Of a stretch of DNA of 64,000 nt, positions 31,183 to 40,409 are shown in pieces; position 1 is the stretch's first letter, and every line of letters starts with the position of its first letter. Made by a program: the position numbers and the translations under genes. The notes under the pieces were generated by a model. That model saw only the letters and a list, made by a program, of their open reading frames with translations, had not been told where the DNA came from and did no database searches. This DNA comes from Embleya hyalina (GTDB taxonomy: Bacteria; Actinomycetota; Actinomycetes; Streptomycetales; Streptomycetaceae), in assembly GCF_003967355.1 (NCBI RefSeq), contig NZ_BIFH01000054.1, positions 1 to 64,000 of the forward strand, in the 5' to 3' direction.

Positions 31183-33336
31183 ATGGAGCGCGGGCGGATC
31201 GACCGGGACGAGCGTGCGGGACGAGACGGGGATCCGAGCGACGCGGAACTCGCCGACGGGGAAAGCCGGTTGGGGCACGGCGTGGATGGCGGGCACGCCG
31301 AGCACGCCGGGCACGAAGGGCACGAAGGGCACGATGGGCGAGCGGGCCACGCGGGGCACTCCGGTCACGCCGAGATGTTTCGGCGGAAGTTTCTGCTGAG
31401 TCTGCTGCTTTCCCTTCCGGTGCTCGTGTTGAGCCCGATGCTCGCGGACGTACTCGGCTACCACGAGCCCTCGTTCGCCGGATCCTCCTGGATTCCGCCG
31501 CTGCTCGGCTCCGTCGTGTTCGGTTACGGCGGATGGCCGTTCCTTGCCGGTGCCCGTGACGAACTGGCCGCGCGGCAGCCGGGGATGATGACCCTGATCG
31601 CGATGGCGATCACCGTCGCGTTCGGTGCGTCCTGGGCCTCCACCTTGGAGATCGCCTCGCACGACCTGGACTTCTGGTGGGAACTGGTCCTGCTGGTCGA
31701 CATCATGCTGCTCGGCCACTGGCTGGAGATGCGGGCCCTCGGCGCCGCTTCCGGAGCCCTGGACGCGCTGGCCGCACTGCTCCCCGACGAAGCGGAACGG
31801 CTGGGCCCGGATGGGGAGTTCGAGCGTGTCCCGGCGGTCGAGCTGGAGATCGGCGACACCGTGCTCGTACGTTCCGGCGGGCGCGTACCGGCGGACGGGA
31901 CGATCGCCGAGGGCGCCGCCGAGTTCGACGAGTCGATGATCACCGGCGAGTCCCGTCCGGTGTCGCGCGGGACGCGGGACGCCGTGGTCGCGGGCACGGT
32001 GGCGATGGACAGCGCGGTACGGGTCACCGTGACCGCGATCGGTGAGGGCACCCAACTGGCCGGGATCCGGCGCATGGTCGCCGAGGCGCAACAATCCCGG
32101 TCCCGCGCCCAGGCGTTGGCCGATCGGGCGGCGGCACTGCTGTTCTACTACGCGGCGGGGGCGGCCGTACTGACCCTGCTCGCCTGGTCGTTGCTCGGCG
32201 AGGGCGGAACGGCGATCGAGCGCACGGTCACCGTCCTGGTGATCGCCTGTCCGCACGCGCTCGGCCTGGCCATCCCGCTGGTGATCGCGATCTCCACCGA
32301 ACTCTCGGCGCGGCAGGGCATCCTGATCAAGGACCGGATCGCGCTGGAGCGAATGCGCGACGTCGACGTGGTGCTGTTCGACAAGACCGGCACCCTCACG
32401 CGTGGCGCGCCGGCGGTGACCGGCGTCGTCGCGGCGCCCGGATGGCACGAATCGAAGGTGCTGCCGCTCGCCGGCGCCGCCGAACGGGACAGCGAACATC
32501 CGCTCGCCCGGGCGATCGTACGGGCCGCCGAGGAATACGAACGGCCGAAAGCCGCGAGCGGGTTCCGGTCGATGACCGGGCGCGGGGTCGAGGCGGACGT
32601 GGACGGGGTCCGGGTGCGGGTCGGCGGGCCGGCACTGCTGCGGGAGACGGGCGTTCGCGTGCCCGACGAGGTGACGGCGACCACCGACGAGTGGGTCGGG
32701 CGCGGCGCGGCGGTGTTGTACGTGTCGGCGGACGACGAGGTCGTCGGGGCGTTGGCCCTGGAGGACGAGATCAGGCCCGAATCCCTGGACGCGGTACGGG
32801 AGTTGCATGCGGCCGGGGTGCGGGTGGGGATGCTCACCGGGGACGCGCGCCAGGTGGCCGCGTGGGTGGGCCGGGATCTCGCGGTGGACGAGGTCTTCGC
32901 CGAGGTGCTGCCCGGCGACAAGGACGCCAAGGTGGCCGAACTCCAGTCCCGGGGCCTGCGGGTGGCCATGGTCGGCGACGGTGTCAACGACGCCCCGGCG
33001 CTGGCCCGGGCCGACGTCGGCATCGCGATCGGTGCGGGCACCGACGTCGCGGTGCGGTCGGCGGGCGTGGTGCTGGCCTCCGACGACCCCCGCGCGGTGC
33101 TCGGCGTACGCCGATTGTCCACCGCCGTCTACCGCAAGATGCGGCAGAACCTGGTCTGGGCGGCCGGCTACAACATCGTCACCGTCCCGCTCGCCGCCGG
33201 CGTGCTGGCCCGGGCGGGCGTGGTGCTGCCGATGGAGGTCGGGGCAATCCTGATGAGTCTGTCCACGGTCGTGGTCGCCCTCAACGCCCAGTTGTTGCGC
33301 CGGTTGGATCTGCGCCCGGAGGCGTTGGAGGAGTGA
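31183..33336 (+). CDS. CPH-type heavy-metal P1B ATPase (CopB-like) with His-rich N-terminus
   Basis: 717 residues. The His/Gly/Glu-rich N-terminal metal-binding segment (about residues 33-65, HAEHAGHEGHEGHDG) replaces the CxxC domains of CopA. The intramembrane motif is CPH (VIACPHALGLA), the phosphorylation site DKTGTLT, the hinge MVGDGVNDAPAL and the actuator TGES are present. CPH ATPases such as CopB export copper. ATG 31183 is preferred for its AAAGGGA RBS; ATG 31147 would add 12 residues. The upstream CsoR-like palindrome supports copper control. Confidence 0.92.
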   Translation: MERGRIDRDERAGRDGDPSDAELADGESRLGHGVDGGHAEHAGHEGHEGHDGRAGHAGHSGHAEMFRRKFLLSLLLSLPVLVLSPMLADVLGYHEPSFAGSSWIPPLLGSVVFGYGGWPFLAGARDELAARQPGMMTLIAMAITVAFGASWASTLEIASHDLDFWWELVLLVDIMLLGHWLEMRALGAASGALDALAALLPDEAERLGPDGEFERVPAVELEIGDTVLVRSGGRVPADGTIAEGAAEFDESMITGESRPVSRGTRDAVVAGTVAMDSAVRVTVTAIGEGTQLAGIRRMVAEAQQSRSRAQALADRAAALLFYYAAGAAVLTLLAWSLLGEGGTAIERTVTVLVIACPHALGLAIPLVIAISTELSARQGILIKDRIALERMRDVDVVLFDKTGTLTRGAPAVTGVVAAPGWHESKVLPLAGAAERDSEHPLARAIVRAAEEYERPKAASGFRSMTGRGVEADVDGVRVRVGGPALLRETGVRVPDEVTATTDEWVGRGAAVLYVSADDEVVGALALEDEIRPESLDAVRELHAAGVRVGMLTGDARQVAAWVGRDLAVDEVFAEVLPGDKDAKVAELQSRGLRVAMVGDGVNDAPALARADVGIAIGAGTDVAVRSAGVVLASDDPRAVLGVRRLSTAVYRKMRQNLVWAAGYNIVTVPLAAGVLARAGVVLPMEVGAILMSLSTVVVALNAQLLRRLDLRPEALEE

Positions 33337-33407
33337 GTCCACGGCCCGTGGGGCGTGGCCGTTCCGGTCGGAGGATCGGCTCGGGATCACGACGCTAGGC
33401 TTTTGGC

Positions 33408-34418
33408 GTGATCGGCGATGGCGATGGCGGCGGCGACGCGGCGCAGTGGCGGGCGACGCGGGCGTGGGTCGAGCGGGTGTTGCCGGCCGGCGAGCGGGTC
33501 GTGGCGGCCGAGCGGTTGATCGGTGGGTGGTCGTCGGTGATGCGGCGGCTGCGGGTGGTCGGCGACGACGGGGAACGGGCCCTGGTACTGCGGTCGTTCG
33601 TGAAACCGTTCTATCTCCCGCACGCCGAGCAGCTGTTGGCTCGGGAGGCGGCGATCCTCGCGCTGCTCGCCGACGGCGACACCGGGGTGGACGTCCCGGC
33701 GGCACGCCTGTTGGCGGTGGACGCGCGCGGCGCGTACTGCGACCATCCGTCCCTGCTGATGTCGCTGCTCCCGGGCGGGATTCGGCTGGGCGAGGACGGC
33801 GTGGCGGTGCGGATCGGGCTGCTCGCCCGGCAGTTGGTGGCCATCCACGCGATGCCGGTCACCGAGGACACCCGGCCCCGGGACTATCAGGCCTGGACCG
33901 CGCCGGAGCGGGTGGGCGTGCCGGCCCCGACCGGCCGGGCCGAGGTCTGGCGTCGGGCGGTGGAGCTGATCCGGCGGGAACCGCCCGCGTACCGGGGATG
34001 TTTCCTGCACCGCGACTTCCATCCGGGCAATGTGCTGTTCGTCGGGCACGGCGCCGACGTGCGGATCTCCGGCGTGGTCGACTGGGTCGAGACCTCATGG
34101 GGACCGGCCGATCTGGACGTGGCGCACTGCTCGACCGCGCTGGCCCTGCTGCACGGGCCCGCCGTCGGGATGTCCTTCCCCACCGCCTACGTCGCGGCCG
34201 GCGGTCGGCTCGCCGACGATCCGGCGGACCACCTGTACTGGCGGCTGCTCGACGCGCTCGCGTTCGCCCCGGACGCGGAGAAGGTGGCGGTGCCGTGGCG
34301 GGAGGCGGGTCGGGCGGACCTGACATCCGACCTGTCGGGTGCCCGGCTGGAGGAGTATCTCGCCCTGCTGCTCGAACGGTTCGACCACCGGCTCCGGCCG
34401 GAGCGAACGATTCCGTAG
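33408..34418 (+). CDS. APH-family phosphotransferase
   Basis: 336 residues. Kinase-like fold of the aminoglycoside/choline kinase superfamily: catalytic loop FLHRDFHPGNVLF (Brenner motif) at about residues 203-215 and the metal-binding VVDWVETSWGPADLD about 15 residues later. The substrate is unknown. Many such actinobacterial genes are not antibiotic-resistance genes, so no resistance phenotype is claimed. GTG start with weak RBS. Confidence 0.85.
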   Translation: MIGDGDGGGDAAQWRATRAWVERVLPAGERVVAAERLIGGWSSVMRRLRVVGDDGERALVLRSFVKPFYLPHAEQLLAREAAILALLADGDTGVDVPAARLLAVDARGAYCDHPSLLMSLLPGGIRLGEDGVAVRIGLLARQLVAIHAMPVTEDTRPRDYQAWTAPERVGVPAPTGRAEVWRRAVELIRREPPAYRGCFLHRDFHPGNVLFVGHGADVRISGVVDWVETSWGPADLDVAHCSTALALLHGPAVGMSFPTAYVAAGGRLADDPADHLYWRLLDALAFAPDAEKVAVPWREAGRADLTSDLSGARLEEYLALLLERFDHRLRPERTIP

Positions 34419-34481
34419 GCCGTACCATCCGTCTGTCGCCATGGAGTCGGCGCGGGTCGCCGGGGCTTTTCGGGGGAGTGG

Positions 34482-35177
34482 ATGAGGTCTGCGGTCGGTG
34501 TCGCGCGAGGAGCCGTGTTCGGGATACGGGGACGGCACGGTTCGGTGGCGCTGCGCAAGCCGCCGGACGACGCCTGGCGGGGCCCGGCGCTGGGGACGCG
34601 GCGGGATCCCGGTCGGCACGACACCTTCGAGGACCTGCTGTACATCGACGACACCCGGCCGGACGGGGGCCGGCGGCACAAGGACTGGCGGCACCTGACG
34701 TTGTGGGCCGACCCCGGGCGCGAGTCGGCCGCGATCACGGTCGAGACCGAGTCGGCCGACGACACCGGGGCCGTCTACCGCATCCTCGGCCCGGCGGGCG
34801 AGCCGTTGGGGCGGGTCGGCCGACGCCGCGGGAGCGTGCTGCCCCCGCGGCGGACCTCGTGGCATGTCGAACTGCCGGACGGGGGAGCGCTGTACGCGGT
34901 CAAGGGCGAGGTCGTCGGCTGGTGCTGGTGGTGGTTGTTCTCACCGGTGTGGGCGGTGATGGCGGCGGCCATCCTGTTCGGCGGCGAGTTTCCCCGGATG
35001 CCGATCAAGACCCGGTGGACGCGCGGCGGAGCGGATGTGTTCCGTTTCTTCGACGACGACTTCGAGAACCGGTACCGGGTCGAGGTCGACTGGCCGGACG
35101 TACGGGTCCTGTACGGCCTGGCCGCGCTGCATCACGCCCACCCGACTCCGCTGAACTCGCACACCCGGGGCGATTGA
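34482..35177 (+). CDS. Hypothetical single-span membrane protein
   Basis: 231 residues, family not recognised. A basic N-terminus precedes a soluble region with acidic patches. A single tryptophan-rich transmembrane helix lies around residues 145-168 (WCWWWLFSPVWAVMAAAILF), and a 60-residue C-terminal domain follows. ATG 34482 follows GGGGGAG. It stands between the phosphotransferase and the convergent dehydrogenase. Confidence 0.7.
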   Translation: MRSAVGVARGAVFGIRGRHGSVALRKPPDDAWRGPALGTRRDPGRHDTFEDLLYIDDTRPDGGRRHKDWRHLTLWADPGRESAAITVETESADDTGAVYRILGPAGEPLGRVGRRRGSVLPPRRTSWHVELPDGGALYAVKGEVVGWCWWWLFSPVWAVMAAAILFGGEFPRMPIKTRWTRGGADVFRFFDDDFENRYRVEVDWPDVRVLYGLAALHHAHPTPLNSHTRGD

Positions 35178-35190
35178 GCCGCGGGCGTAC

Positions 35191-36282
35191 TCAGCCGCAG
35201 GCCACCCACGCGCCGCCCCGCGCGGCGGAGGCGCGGATCGCGTCGAGGACACGTTGGCCGGCCACGCCGTCGGCGAAGTCGGCGGGACGCGGGTGGTCGG
35301 GGATCGGGTCGCCGGCGATCAGCGCGGCGAAGGTGGCGGCCAGGCGGGCGTAGGGCGCGCGGTCGATGCCCATCGAGTGCAGCAGGTCGTACGCGGTGTG
35401 TATCAGGTCGGACGGCGGCGCGATCGGGTCCGGGTTGGCCAGGTCCTCGGGGATGTCCACCCGGCGGTCGCCGGCCGCGTCGCCGAGCCACACGTCGTCG
35501 AACTCGACCCAGGCCGTGCCGTGCGTGCCCGCCACGCGCGTGGTCATCAGCGGCGGACCGTAGACCCCGGCCGAACTCTGCAGCGAGCCCTCCACCCCGG
35601 TCACCGTGCGAAAGCGCACGTTGAAGGTGTCCTCCGCACTCTGCCCCGGCCGATCCGCGACCAGCGGCAGGCCGGCGCTGACTCCCTCGAACTCGCCCAG
35701 CGTGTGCCGGATCTGGTCGATCCAGTGTGAGGCGTGCGCGCCGAGCCAGCCGCCGCCGTCCTCGGCCCGGCCCCACCACGCGGGCACCTCGGCCGCCGGT
35801 CCGGTCAGTACCGGAATGTGCAACAGCCAGGTGCCGAGCCGGGGTTCGCCGATCGCGCCGGCGGCGATCAGCCGGGCGAGCAGCGCCTGGGCGGACTGCC
35901 AGCGGAACTCGGTGCCCAACAGGTGCACCACGCCCGCCTGTTCGGCGGCGGCCAGCATCCGGGCCGCCTCGGCCGCGTCGCTCGCGAACGGCTTCTCGCA
36001 GACCACGTGCTTGCCGGCCGCGATCGCGGCGAGCACGATCTCGGCGTGGGTGTGCGGGGGCGTGGCCACGCTCACCGCGTCCACGCCGTCGAGGGCGAGC
36101 GCCGCGTCGAGGTCGGTGAGGGCGTGCGGGACGCCGAAGCGTTCGGCGCGCTCGGCGGTGCGGGCGGGGTCCCGGCCGACGAGGGCGCGTACCTCGAAGC
36201 CCGCGTCCCGGAAGGCCGGCAGGTGGGTGAGGCACCCGAATCCGGTCCCGACGATCGCCACACCCAGCTTTTCCCGCGTCAT
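35191..36282 (-). CDS. Gfo/Idh/MocA-family NAD(P)-dependent oxidoreductase
   Basis: 363 residues. An N-terminal Rossmann domain with [17 protein letters not shown] (residues 8-24) and the CEKPFAS motif (about residue 93, with the family's catalytic Lys) precede the C-terminal alpha/beta domain, which includes [11 protein letters not shown]. The substrate is probably a sugar or polyol derivative; not deducible further. ATG start with AAGGAGAG at ideal spacing. Monocistronic by position. Confidence 0.9.
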   Translation of the reverse strand: MTREKLGVAIVGTGFGCLTHLPAFRDAGFEVRALVGRDPARTAERAERFGVPHALTDLDAALALDGVDAVSVATPPHTHAEIVLAAIAAGKHVVCEKPFASDAAEAARMLAAAEQAGVVHLLGTEFRWQSAQALLARLIAAGAIGEPRLGTWLLHIPVLTGPAAEVPAWWGRAEDGGGWLGAHASHWIDQIRHTLGEFEGVSAGLPLVADRPGQSAEDTFNVRFRTVTGVEGSLQSSAGVYGPPLMTTRVAGTHGTAWVEFDDVWLGDAAGDRRVDIPEDLANPDPIAPPSDLIHTAYDLLHSMGIDRAPYARLAATFAALIAGDPIPDHPRPADFADGVAGQRVLDAIRASAARGGAWVACG

Positions 36283-36428
36283 GACGTCGCTCTCCTTGTT
36301 CTGGGCCGACGGGCCGACATGCCGACGGGCCGTGGGTCGGGCCGAAACGGGGGCCTACGGTAAGGGAAGCTGTCCAACTTCGCCATCGTGGTGCCGTGTG
36401 ACGAAGCGCATCCGGCGGGTGGGGGTGA

Positions 36429-36893
36429 TCAGCCGGGTCGGTACGCCGACACGTCCTCGGTGGTCAGGCGTACCCGGGTCGGCCGGTCGTCGGTCGACCC
36501 GGCGGCGGGCGGGCTCAGCGACAACCCGAGCCGCTCGCGCTCCGCCGCCCCGGGCAGCGCGGCCTCGATCTCGTCGGCCGGATACCCGAACAGGTCCGCG
36601 TCCCGCCACACCACCGGGTCCGTCGTCGTGCCCGGCAGCCGCTCGAAGGCGATCGTGCGGCAGCCGTGTTCGGAGCCGGTCACGTCCACGCGCAGGGGGC
36701 CCAGGGAGCCGCCGAAGCTCCAGAAGCTCCGGTGTCCGTCGTCGTGGTGGCGGGTGCCGGCGCAGGACCAATAGGCGCGTACGTCCAGGACCGTGGACAA
36801 CGTCCACTGGGCCCGCTGCTCGCTCGTCCCGAACCGCAACACGCCGGCGCCGCGCGGCAACACCACGCCCACGCCCGGCAGTAGTTCGAACAC
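36429..36893 (-). CDS. Hypothetical protein
   Basis: 154 residues from GTG 36893, family not recognised. It opens FELLPGVGVVLPRGAGVLRFG, continues with a Trp/His-rich stretch (YWSCAGTRHHDDGHRSFW) and reads as a compact beta-rich fold. RBS is weak, so the start is provisional. Divergent from the thioesterase gene. Confidence 0.6.
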   Translation of the reverse strand: MFELLPGVGVVLPRGAGVLRFGTSEQRAQWTLSTVLDVRAYWSCAGTRHHDDGHRSFWSFGGSLGPLRVDVTGSEHGCRTIAFERLPGTTTDPVVWRDADLFGYPADEIEAALPGAAERERLGLSLSPPAAGSTDDRPTRVRLTTEDVSAYRPG

Positions 36894-36986
36894 GTCCCGA
36901 TTGTGCCCCAGGGCGCACGTCGGCGGGCGGGCCGACTCTGATATCGATGGTCGGGCATCCGGCTCCGAACGAACGGTGGTAGCGCC

Positions 36987-37439
36987 ATGACCGACACCCC
37001 CGACGGCCCCTCGACCGGCCCCCTCGGGCTCGACTTCGCCGAGACGGTGCTCGCGGCCCAGCCCTTCAGCCGGCTCGTCGGCGCCCGGGTGACCGTGTTC
37101 GGCGCCGGGCGGGCCACCCTCGAGGTGGACGTGCGGGACGAACTCCGGCAGCAGAACGGCTACTTGCACGGCGGCGTGCTGGCGTATGCGGCGGACAACT
37201 CGATCACGTTCGCCGCGGGCAGCACGCTGGGCGCGGCGGTGCTGACCGGCAGCGTCCAGGTCCAGTACCTGCGGCCGGCGCAGGGGGTGTCGCTGCGGGC
37301 GGAGGCACACGTCGTGCACGCCGGGCGGCGGCAGGCGGTGTGCGATTGCACGCTGATCATGTGTGCGGAGGACGGTACCGAGACGGTTTGTGCGATCGGT
37401 CGCGGCACGGTGCTCGTGGTGAACGGCGGGTCGGCCTGA
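36987..37439 (+). CDS. PaaI-type hotdog thioesterase
   Basis: 150 residues, the hotdog-fold length. The conserved helix start QNGYLHGGVLAYAADNS (about residues 52-68) carries the HGG motif of PaaI-type acyl-CoA thioesterases. Placed upstream of an aryl-CoA ligase and a PaaX-like regulator, it probably hydrolyses stalled aromatic acyl-CoA intermediates; this role is inferred from context. Confidence 0.87.
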   Translation: MTDTPDGPSTGPLGLDFAETVLAAQPFSRLVGARVTVFGAGRATLEVDVRDELRQQNGYLHGGVLAYAADNSITFAAGSTLGAAVLTGSVQVQYLRPAQGVSLRAEAHVVHAGRRQAVCDCTLIMCAEDGTETVCAIGRGTVLVVNGGSA

Positions 37440-37592
37440 GGGTGGGGCGGGTGGCCGCGTGGTCGGGCGGTCGGGTGGTGTGCCGAGTCGGCCTCGGGGC
37501 GTCGAGGGCGGGTGTGCCGAGGGGATGCCATCCCGTGTGGGTGTCGCGTACCGTTGACTGTCGTCACGATGACAACAGGATGAGGTGCCCTC

Positions 37593-39245
37593 ATGCAGCT
37601 CCGTCCCTCCGCGCACGTCGACACGTTCTCCCGGGACCGGCTGCCGCCCGTCGAGCAGTGGCCCGAACTGGTCTTCGACGTGCCGGAGGTGCGCTATCCC
37701 GACCGGCTCAACTGCGCCGTGGCCCTGCTCGACGACACCATCGCCCGACACGGGGCCGAGCGGCGGTGCCTGGTCACCGTGACGGAGAGCTGGACGTACG
37801 GCGACCTGCTCACCCGCGCGAACCAGATCGCCCATGTCCTGACCGAGGACCTGGGTGTGCTGCCCGGTCACCGGATCCTCCTGCGTGGCCCCAACAACCC
37901 CTGGCTGGTCGCGAGTTGGTTCGGCGCGTTGAAGGCCGGCGCGGTCGTGGTGACCACCATGCCGCTGCTGCGCGCGCACGAACTCGACACCATCCACCGG
38001 ATCGCCCGACCCGTCGTCGCCCTGTGCGACCACCGCTTCACCGCCGAACTGGAGGCCGCCGACACCCCCGGACTGCGTGTGGTCGACTACGGCGGGGCGG
38101 GCGAGGGCACGTTGGCCGCCCGCTGCGCCGCGAAGAGCACCGTGTTCGAGGCGGTCGACACCGCGTGCGACGACGTGGCGCTGATCGCGTTCACGTCCGG
38201 GACGACCGGGCGGCCCAAGGCGACGATGCACTTCCATCGGGACGTACTGGCGATCGCCGACACGTTCTCCGCGTACGTGCTGCGGCCCGAGCCGACCGAC
38301 CTGTTCACCGGGACGCCGCCGCTCGGCTTCACCTTCGGGCTCGGTGGGCTGGTGGTGTTCCCCCTGCGGGTGGGCGCGGCCACGCTGCTCCTGGAGCGGG
38401 CGACGCCGGAGGAACTGGCGGCCGTGGTGGCCGAGCGGCGGGTCACCGTGTTGTTCACCGCGCCCACCGCGTATCGGGCCATCCTCGGCGCGGGGCTCGT
38501 CGACCTGCTCGCGGGCGTGCGGCGGTGCGTGTCGGCGGGGGAGGCGTTGCCGGTCGGGGTCTGGCGGGCGTACCACGACGCGATCGGGACGCGGATCATC
38601 GACGGGATCGGCGCCACCGAACTGCTGCACGTGTTCGTCTCGGCCGCGGACGATGCGATCCGGCCCGGGGCGACCGGGCTGCCGGTACCGGGTTTTCGGG
38701 CCGTGGTGCTCGGGCCGGACGGCTCGCCGGTGCCGGACGGGACGCCGGGGCGGCTGGCGGTGAAGGGGCCGACCGGGTGTCGCTATCTCGATGACGTTCG
38801 GCAGGCCGACTATGTGTGCGATGGGTGGAACATCACCGGTGATACGTATGTGCGGGATGGAGACGGCTACTTCTGGTACCAGGCGCGTAGTGACGACATG
38901 ATCGTGTCGTCCGGGTACAACATCGCCGGTCCCGAGGTCGAGGCGGTGCTCGGTACGCATCCGGACGTCGCGGAGTGCGGGGTGGTCGGGGCGCCGGATG
39001 TGCGGCGGGGGCTGGTGGTCAAGGCGTATGTGGTGCTGCACCCCGGGGTGAGTCCGGACGAGGCGACGGCGCGGGCGTTGCAGGGGTTCGTGAAGCGGAC
39101 GATGGCGCCGTACAAGTACCCGCGTCTGGTCGAGTTCGTGGACGAGTTGCCGCGTACGAACACCGGCAAGCTGCGGCGTGCGGAGTTGCGGCGGCGCGCG
39201 GCCGAGGGCACGCCGGTCGCCGGGGCGGGGCCGGCGCCCGGATAG
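37593..39245 (+). CDS. Benzoate/2-aminobenzoate-type acid-CoA ligase
   Basis: 550 residues, ANL superfamily. The AMP-binding core FTSGTTGRPKATMHFH is at about residues 202-217; later GATELLHVF, YLWY-type YFWYQARSDDMIVSSGYNI and the catalytic lysine near the C-terminus (RTNTGKLRR) are present. The QARSDD...GYNI hinge and general sequence recall benzoate-CoA and anthranilate-CoA ligases. ATG start with GGATGAGGTG upstream. It is followed by a PaaX-like regulator, suggesting use in aromatic-acid degradation. Confidence 0.88.
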   Translation: MQLRPSAHVDTFSRDRLPPVEQWPELVFDVPEVRYPDRLNCAVALLDDTIARHGAERRCLVTVTESWTYGDLLTRANQIAHVLTEDLGVLPGHRILLRGPNNPWLVASWFGALKAGAVVVTTMPLLRAHELDTIHRIARPVVALCDHRFTAELEAADTPGLRVVDYGGAGEGTLAARCAAKSTVFEAVDTACDDVALIAFTSGTTGRPKATMHFHRDVLAIADTFSAYVLRPEPTDLFTGTPPLGFTFGLGGLVVFPLRVGAATLLLERATPEELAAVVAERRVTVLFTAPTAYRAILGAGLVDLLAGVRRCVSAGEALPVGVWRAYHDAIGTRIIDGIGATELLHVFVSAADDAIRPGATGLPVPGFRAVVLGPDGSPVPDGTPGRLAVKGPTGCRYLDDVRQADYVCDGWNITGDTYVRDGDGYFWYQARSDDMIVSSGYNIAGPEVEAVLGTHPDVAECGVVGAPDVRRGLVVKAYVVLHPGVSPDEATARALQGFVKRTMAPYKYPRLVEFVDELPRTNTGKLRRAELRRRAAEGTPVAGAGPAPG

Positions 39246-39282
39246 GATCACCGCCGAACCAGACTCCGCGAGGAAGGCGACC

Positions 39283-40092
39283 ATGGCGGAGACCTCGGCC
39301 CGGCCCAGCTCCCTGATCAACACCGTGTACGGCGCGTTCGTGCGCGGGCTCGGCGGGTGGATCTCGATCGCCGACCTGATCGTGCTGATGGGCGAACTCG
39401 GCGTGGACGCACCGGCGGTGCGGTCGGCGATCTCGCGGCTGAAGAAGCGCGGCACGCTCATCCAGGAGCGGCGGGAGGGGACCGGCTATCGGCTGAGTCC
39501 GGCGATGGAGTCGATCTTCGACGAGGGCGATCGGCGGATCTTCGGCAATCTGGAGCCGGCGCGGCTCTCGGACGGGTGGGTGCTGGCGATCTTCTCGGTG
39601 CCGGAGTCGGAGCGGGCCCATCGGCACCAGTTGCGGTCGCGGTTGACGTGGCTGGGGTTCGGCAATGTGTCGCCAGGGGTGTGGATCGCGCCGGCGCGCT
39701 TGTTGGAGGACGCCCGGCGGACGCTGGAGCGGGTCGAACTGGCGGACTACGTACACCTGTTCACGGGGGATGCGGCCAGTGCGGTGCGGCTCGGCGAGGC
39801 CGTCGGGGAGTGGTGGGACTTCGAGGCGATCGAGGAGCAGTACGCGCTGTTCACGGACGCGTATGGGCCGGTCGCGGCGGAGCTCGGGGGGCGGGCGGTG
39901 ATTTCGCCGGGGGAGGCGTTTCGGGCGTATGTGCCGATGCTCACCCAGTGGCGGCGGTTGCCGTATCTCGATCCGGGGTTGCCGGCCGAGTTGTTGCCGG
40001 CGGACTGGAACGCGGTGGGGGCGCGGAAGGTGTTCCTGGCCCTGCACTCGCTCCTGGCGGAGGGGGCGGGGATTCACGTACGCGACGTATAG
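39283..40092 (+). CDS. PaaX-family transcriptional regulator
   Basis: 269 residues. An N-terminal winged helix (VRSAISRLKKRGTLIQERREG, split around residues 46-66), a central Cas2-like ferredoxin fold (WVLAIFSVPESERAHRHQLR) and the PaaX C-terminal domain. Characterised PaaX proteins repress aromatic degradation and respond to the aryl-CoA. Here the adjacent ligase would make such an effector. ATG with AGGAAGG at good spacing, 37 bases after the ligase. Confidence 0.9.
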   Translation: MAETSARPSSLINTVYGAFVRGLGGWISIADLIVLMGELGVDAPAVRSAISRLKKRGTLIQERREGTGYRLSPAMESIFDEGDRRIFGNLEPARLSDGWVLAIFSVPESERAHRHQLRSRLTWLGFGNVSPGVWIAPARLLEDARRTLERVELADYVHLFTGDAASAVRLGEAVGEWWDFEAIEEQYALFTDAYGPVAAELGGRAVISPGEAFRAYVPMLTQWRRLPYLDPGLPAELLPADWNAVGARKVFLALHSLLAEGAGIHVRDV

Positions 40093-40097
40093 CGCTT

Positions 40098-40406
40098 GGC
40101 CTCAGGCGCCGGCCGGGCTGTTCGGCCTCAGGCGCCGGCCGGGCTGTTCGGCCTCAGGCGCCGGCCGGGCTGTTCGGCCTCAGGCGCCGGCCGGGCTGTT
40201 CGGCCTCAGGCGCCGGCCGGGCTGTTCGGCCTCAGGCGCCGGCCGGGCTGTTCGGCCTCAGGCGCCGGCCGGGCTGTTCGGCCTCAAGCGCCGGCCGGGC
40301 TGTTCGGCCTCAAGCGCCGGCCGGGCTGTTCGGCCTCAAGCGCCGGCCGGGCTGTTCGGCCTCAAGCGCCGGCCGGGCTGTTCGGCCTCAAGCGCCGGCC
40401 GGGCTG
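40098..40406. repeat. 26-bp tandem array, twelve units
   Basis: Eleven complete 26-base units and a partial twelfth of GGCCTCAGGCGCCGGCCGGG plus CTGTTC, perfectly in phase. Units 1-7 read CTCAGG, units 8-12 CTCAAG, so the array grew by block duplication of two variants. The unit resembles the dispersed GC-rich repeat (GGCTG/GCCGG/CTTGAGG type) seen after many streptomycete genes. It fills the gap between the convergent PaaX and esterase genes and each unit can form GGCGCCGGCC-centred hairpins. Confidence 0.95.
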
Positions 40407-40409
40407 AGT

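Noticed and set aside
33408-34418. Antibiotic-resistance aminoglycoside phosphotransferase
   Set aside because: Only the generic APH/choline kinase motifs are present; no signature ties it to a drug substrate.
40098-40406. CRISPR array
   Set aside because: Units are directly adjacent with no spacers and no cas genes are nearby.
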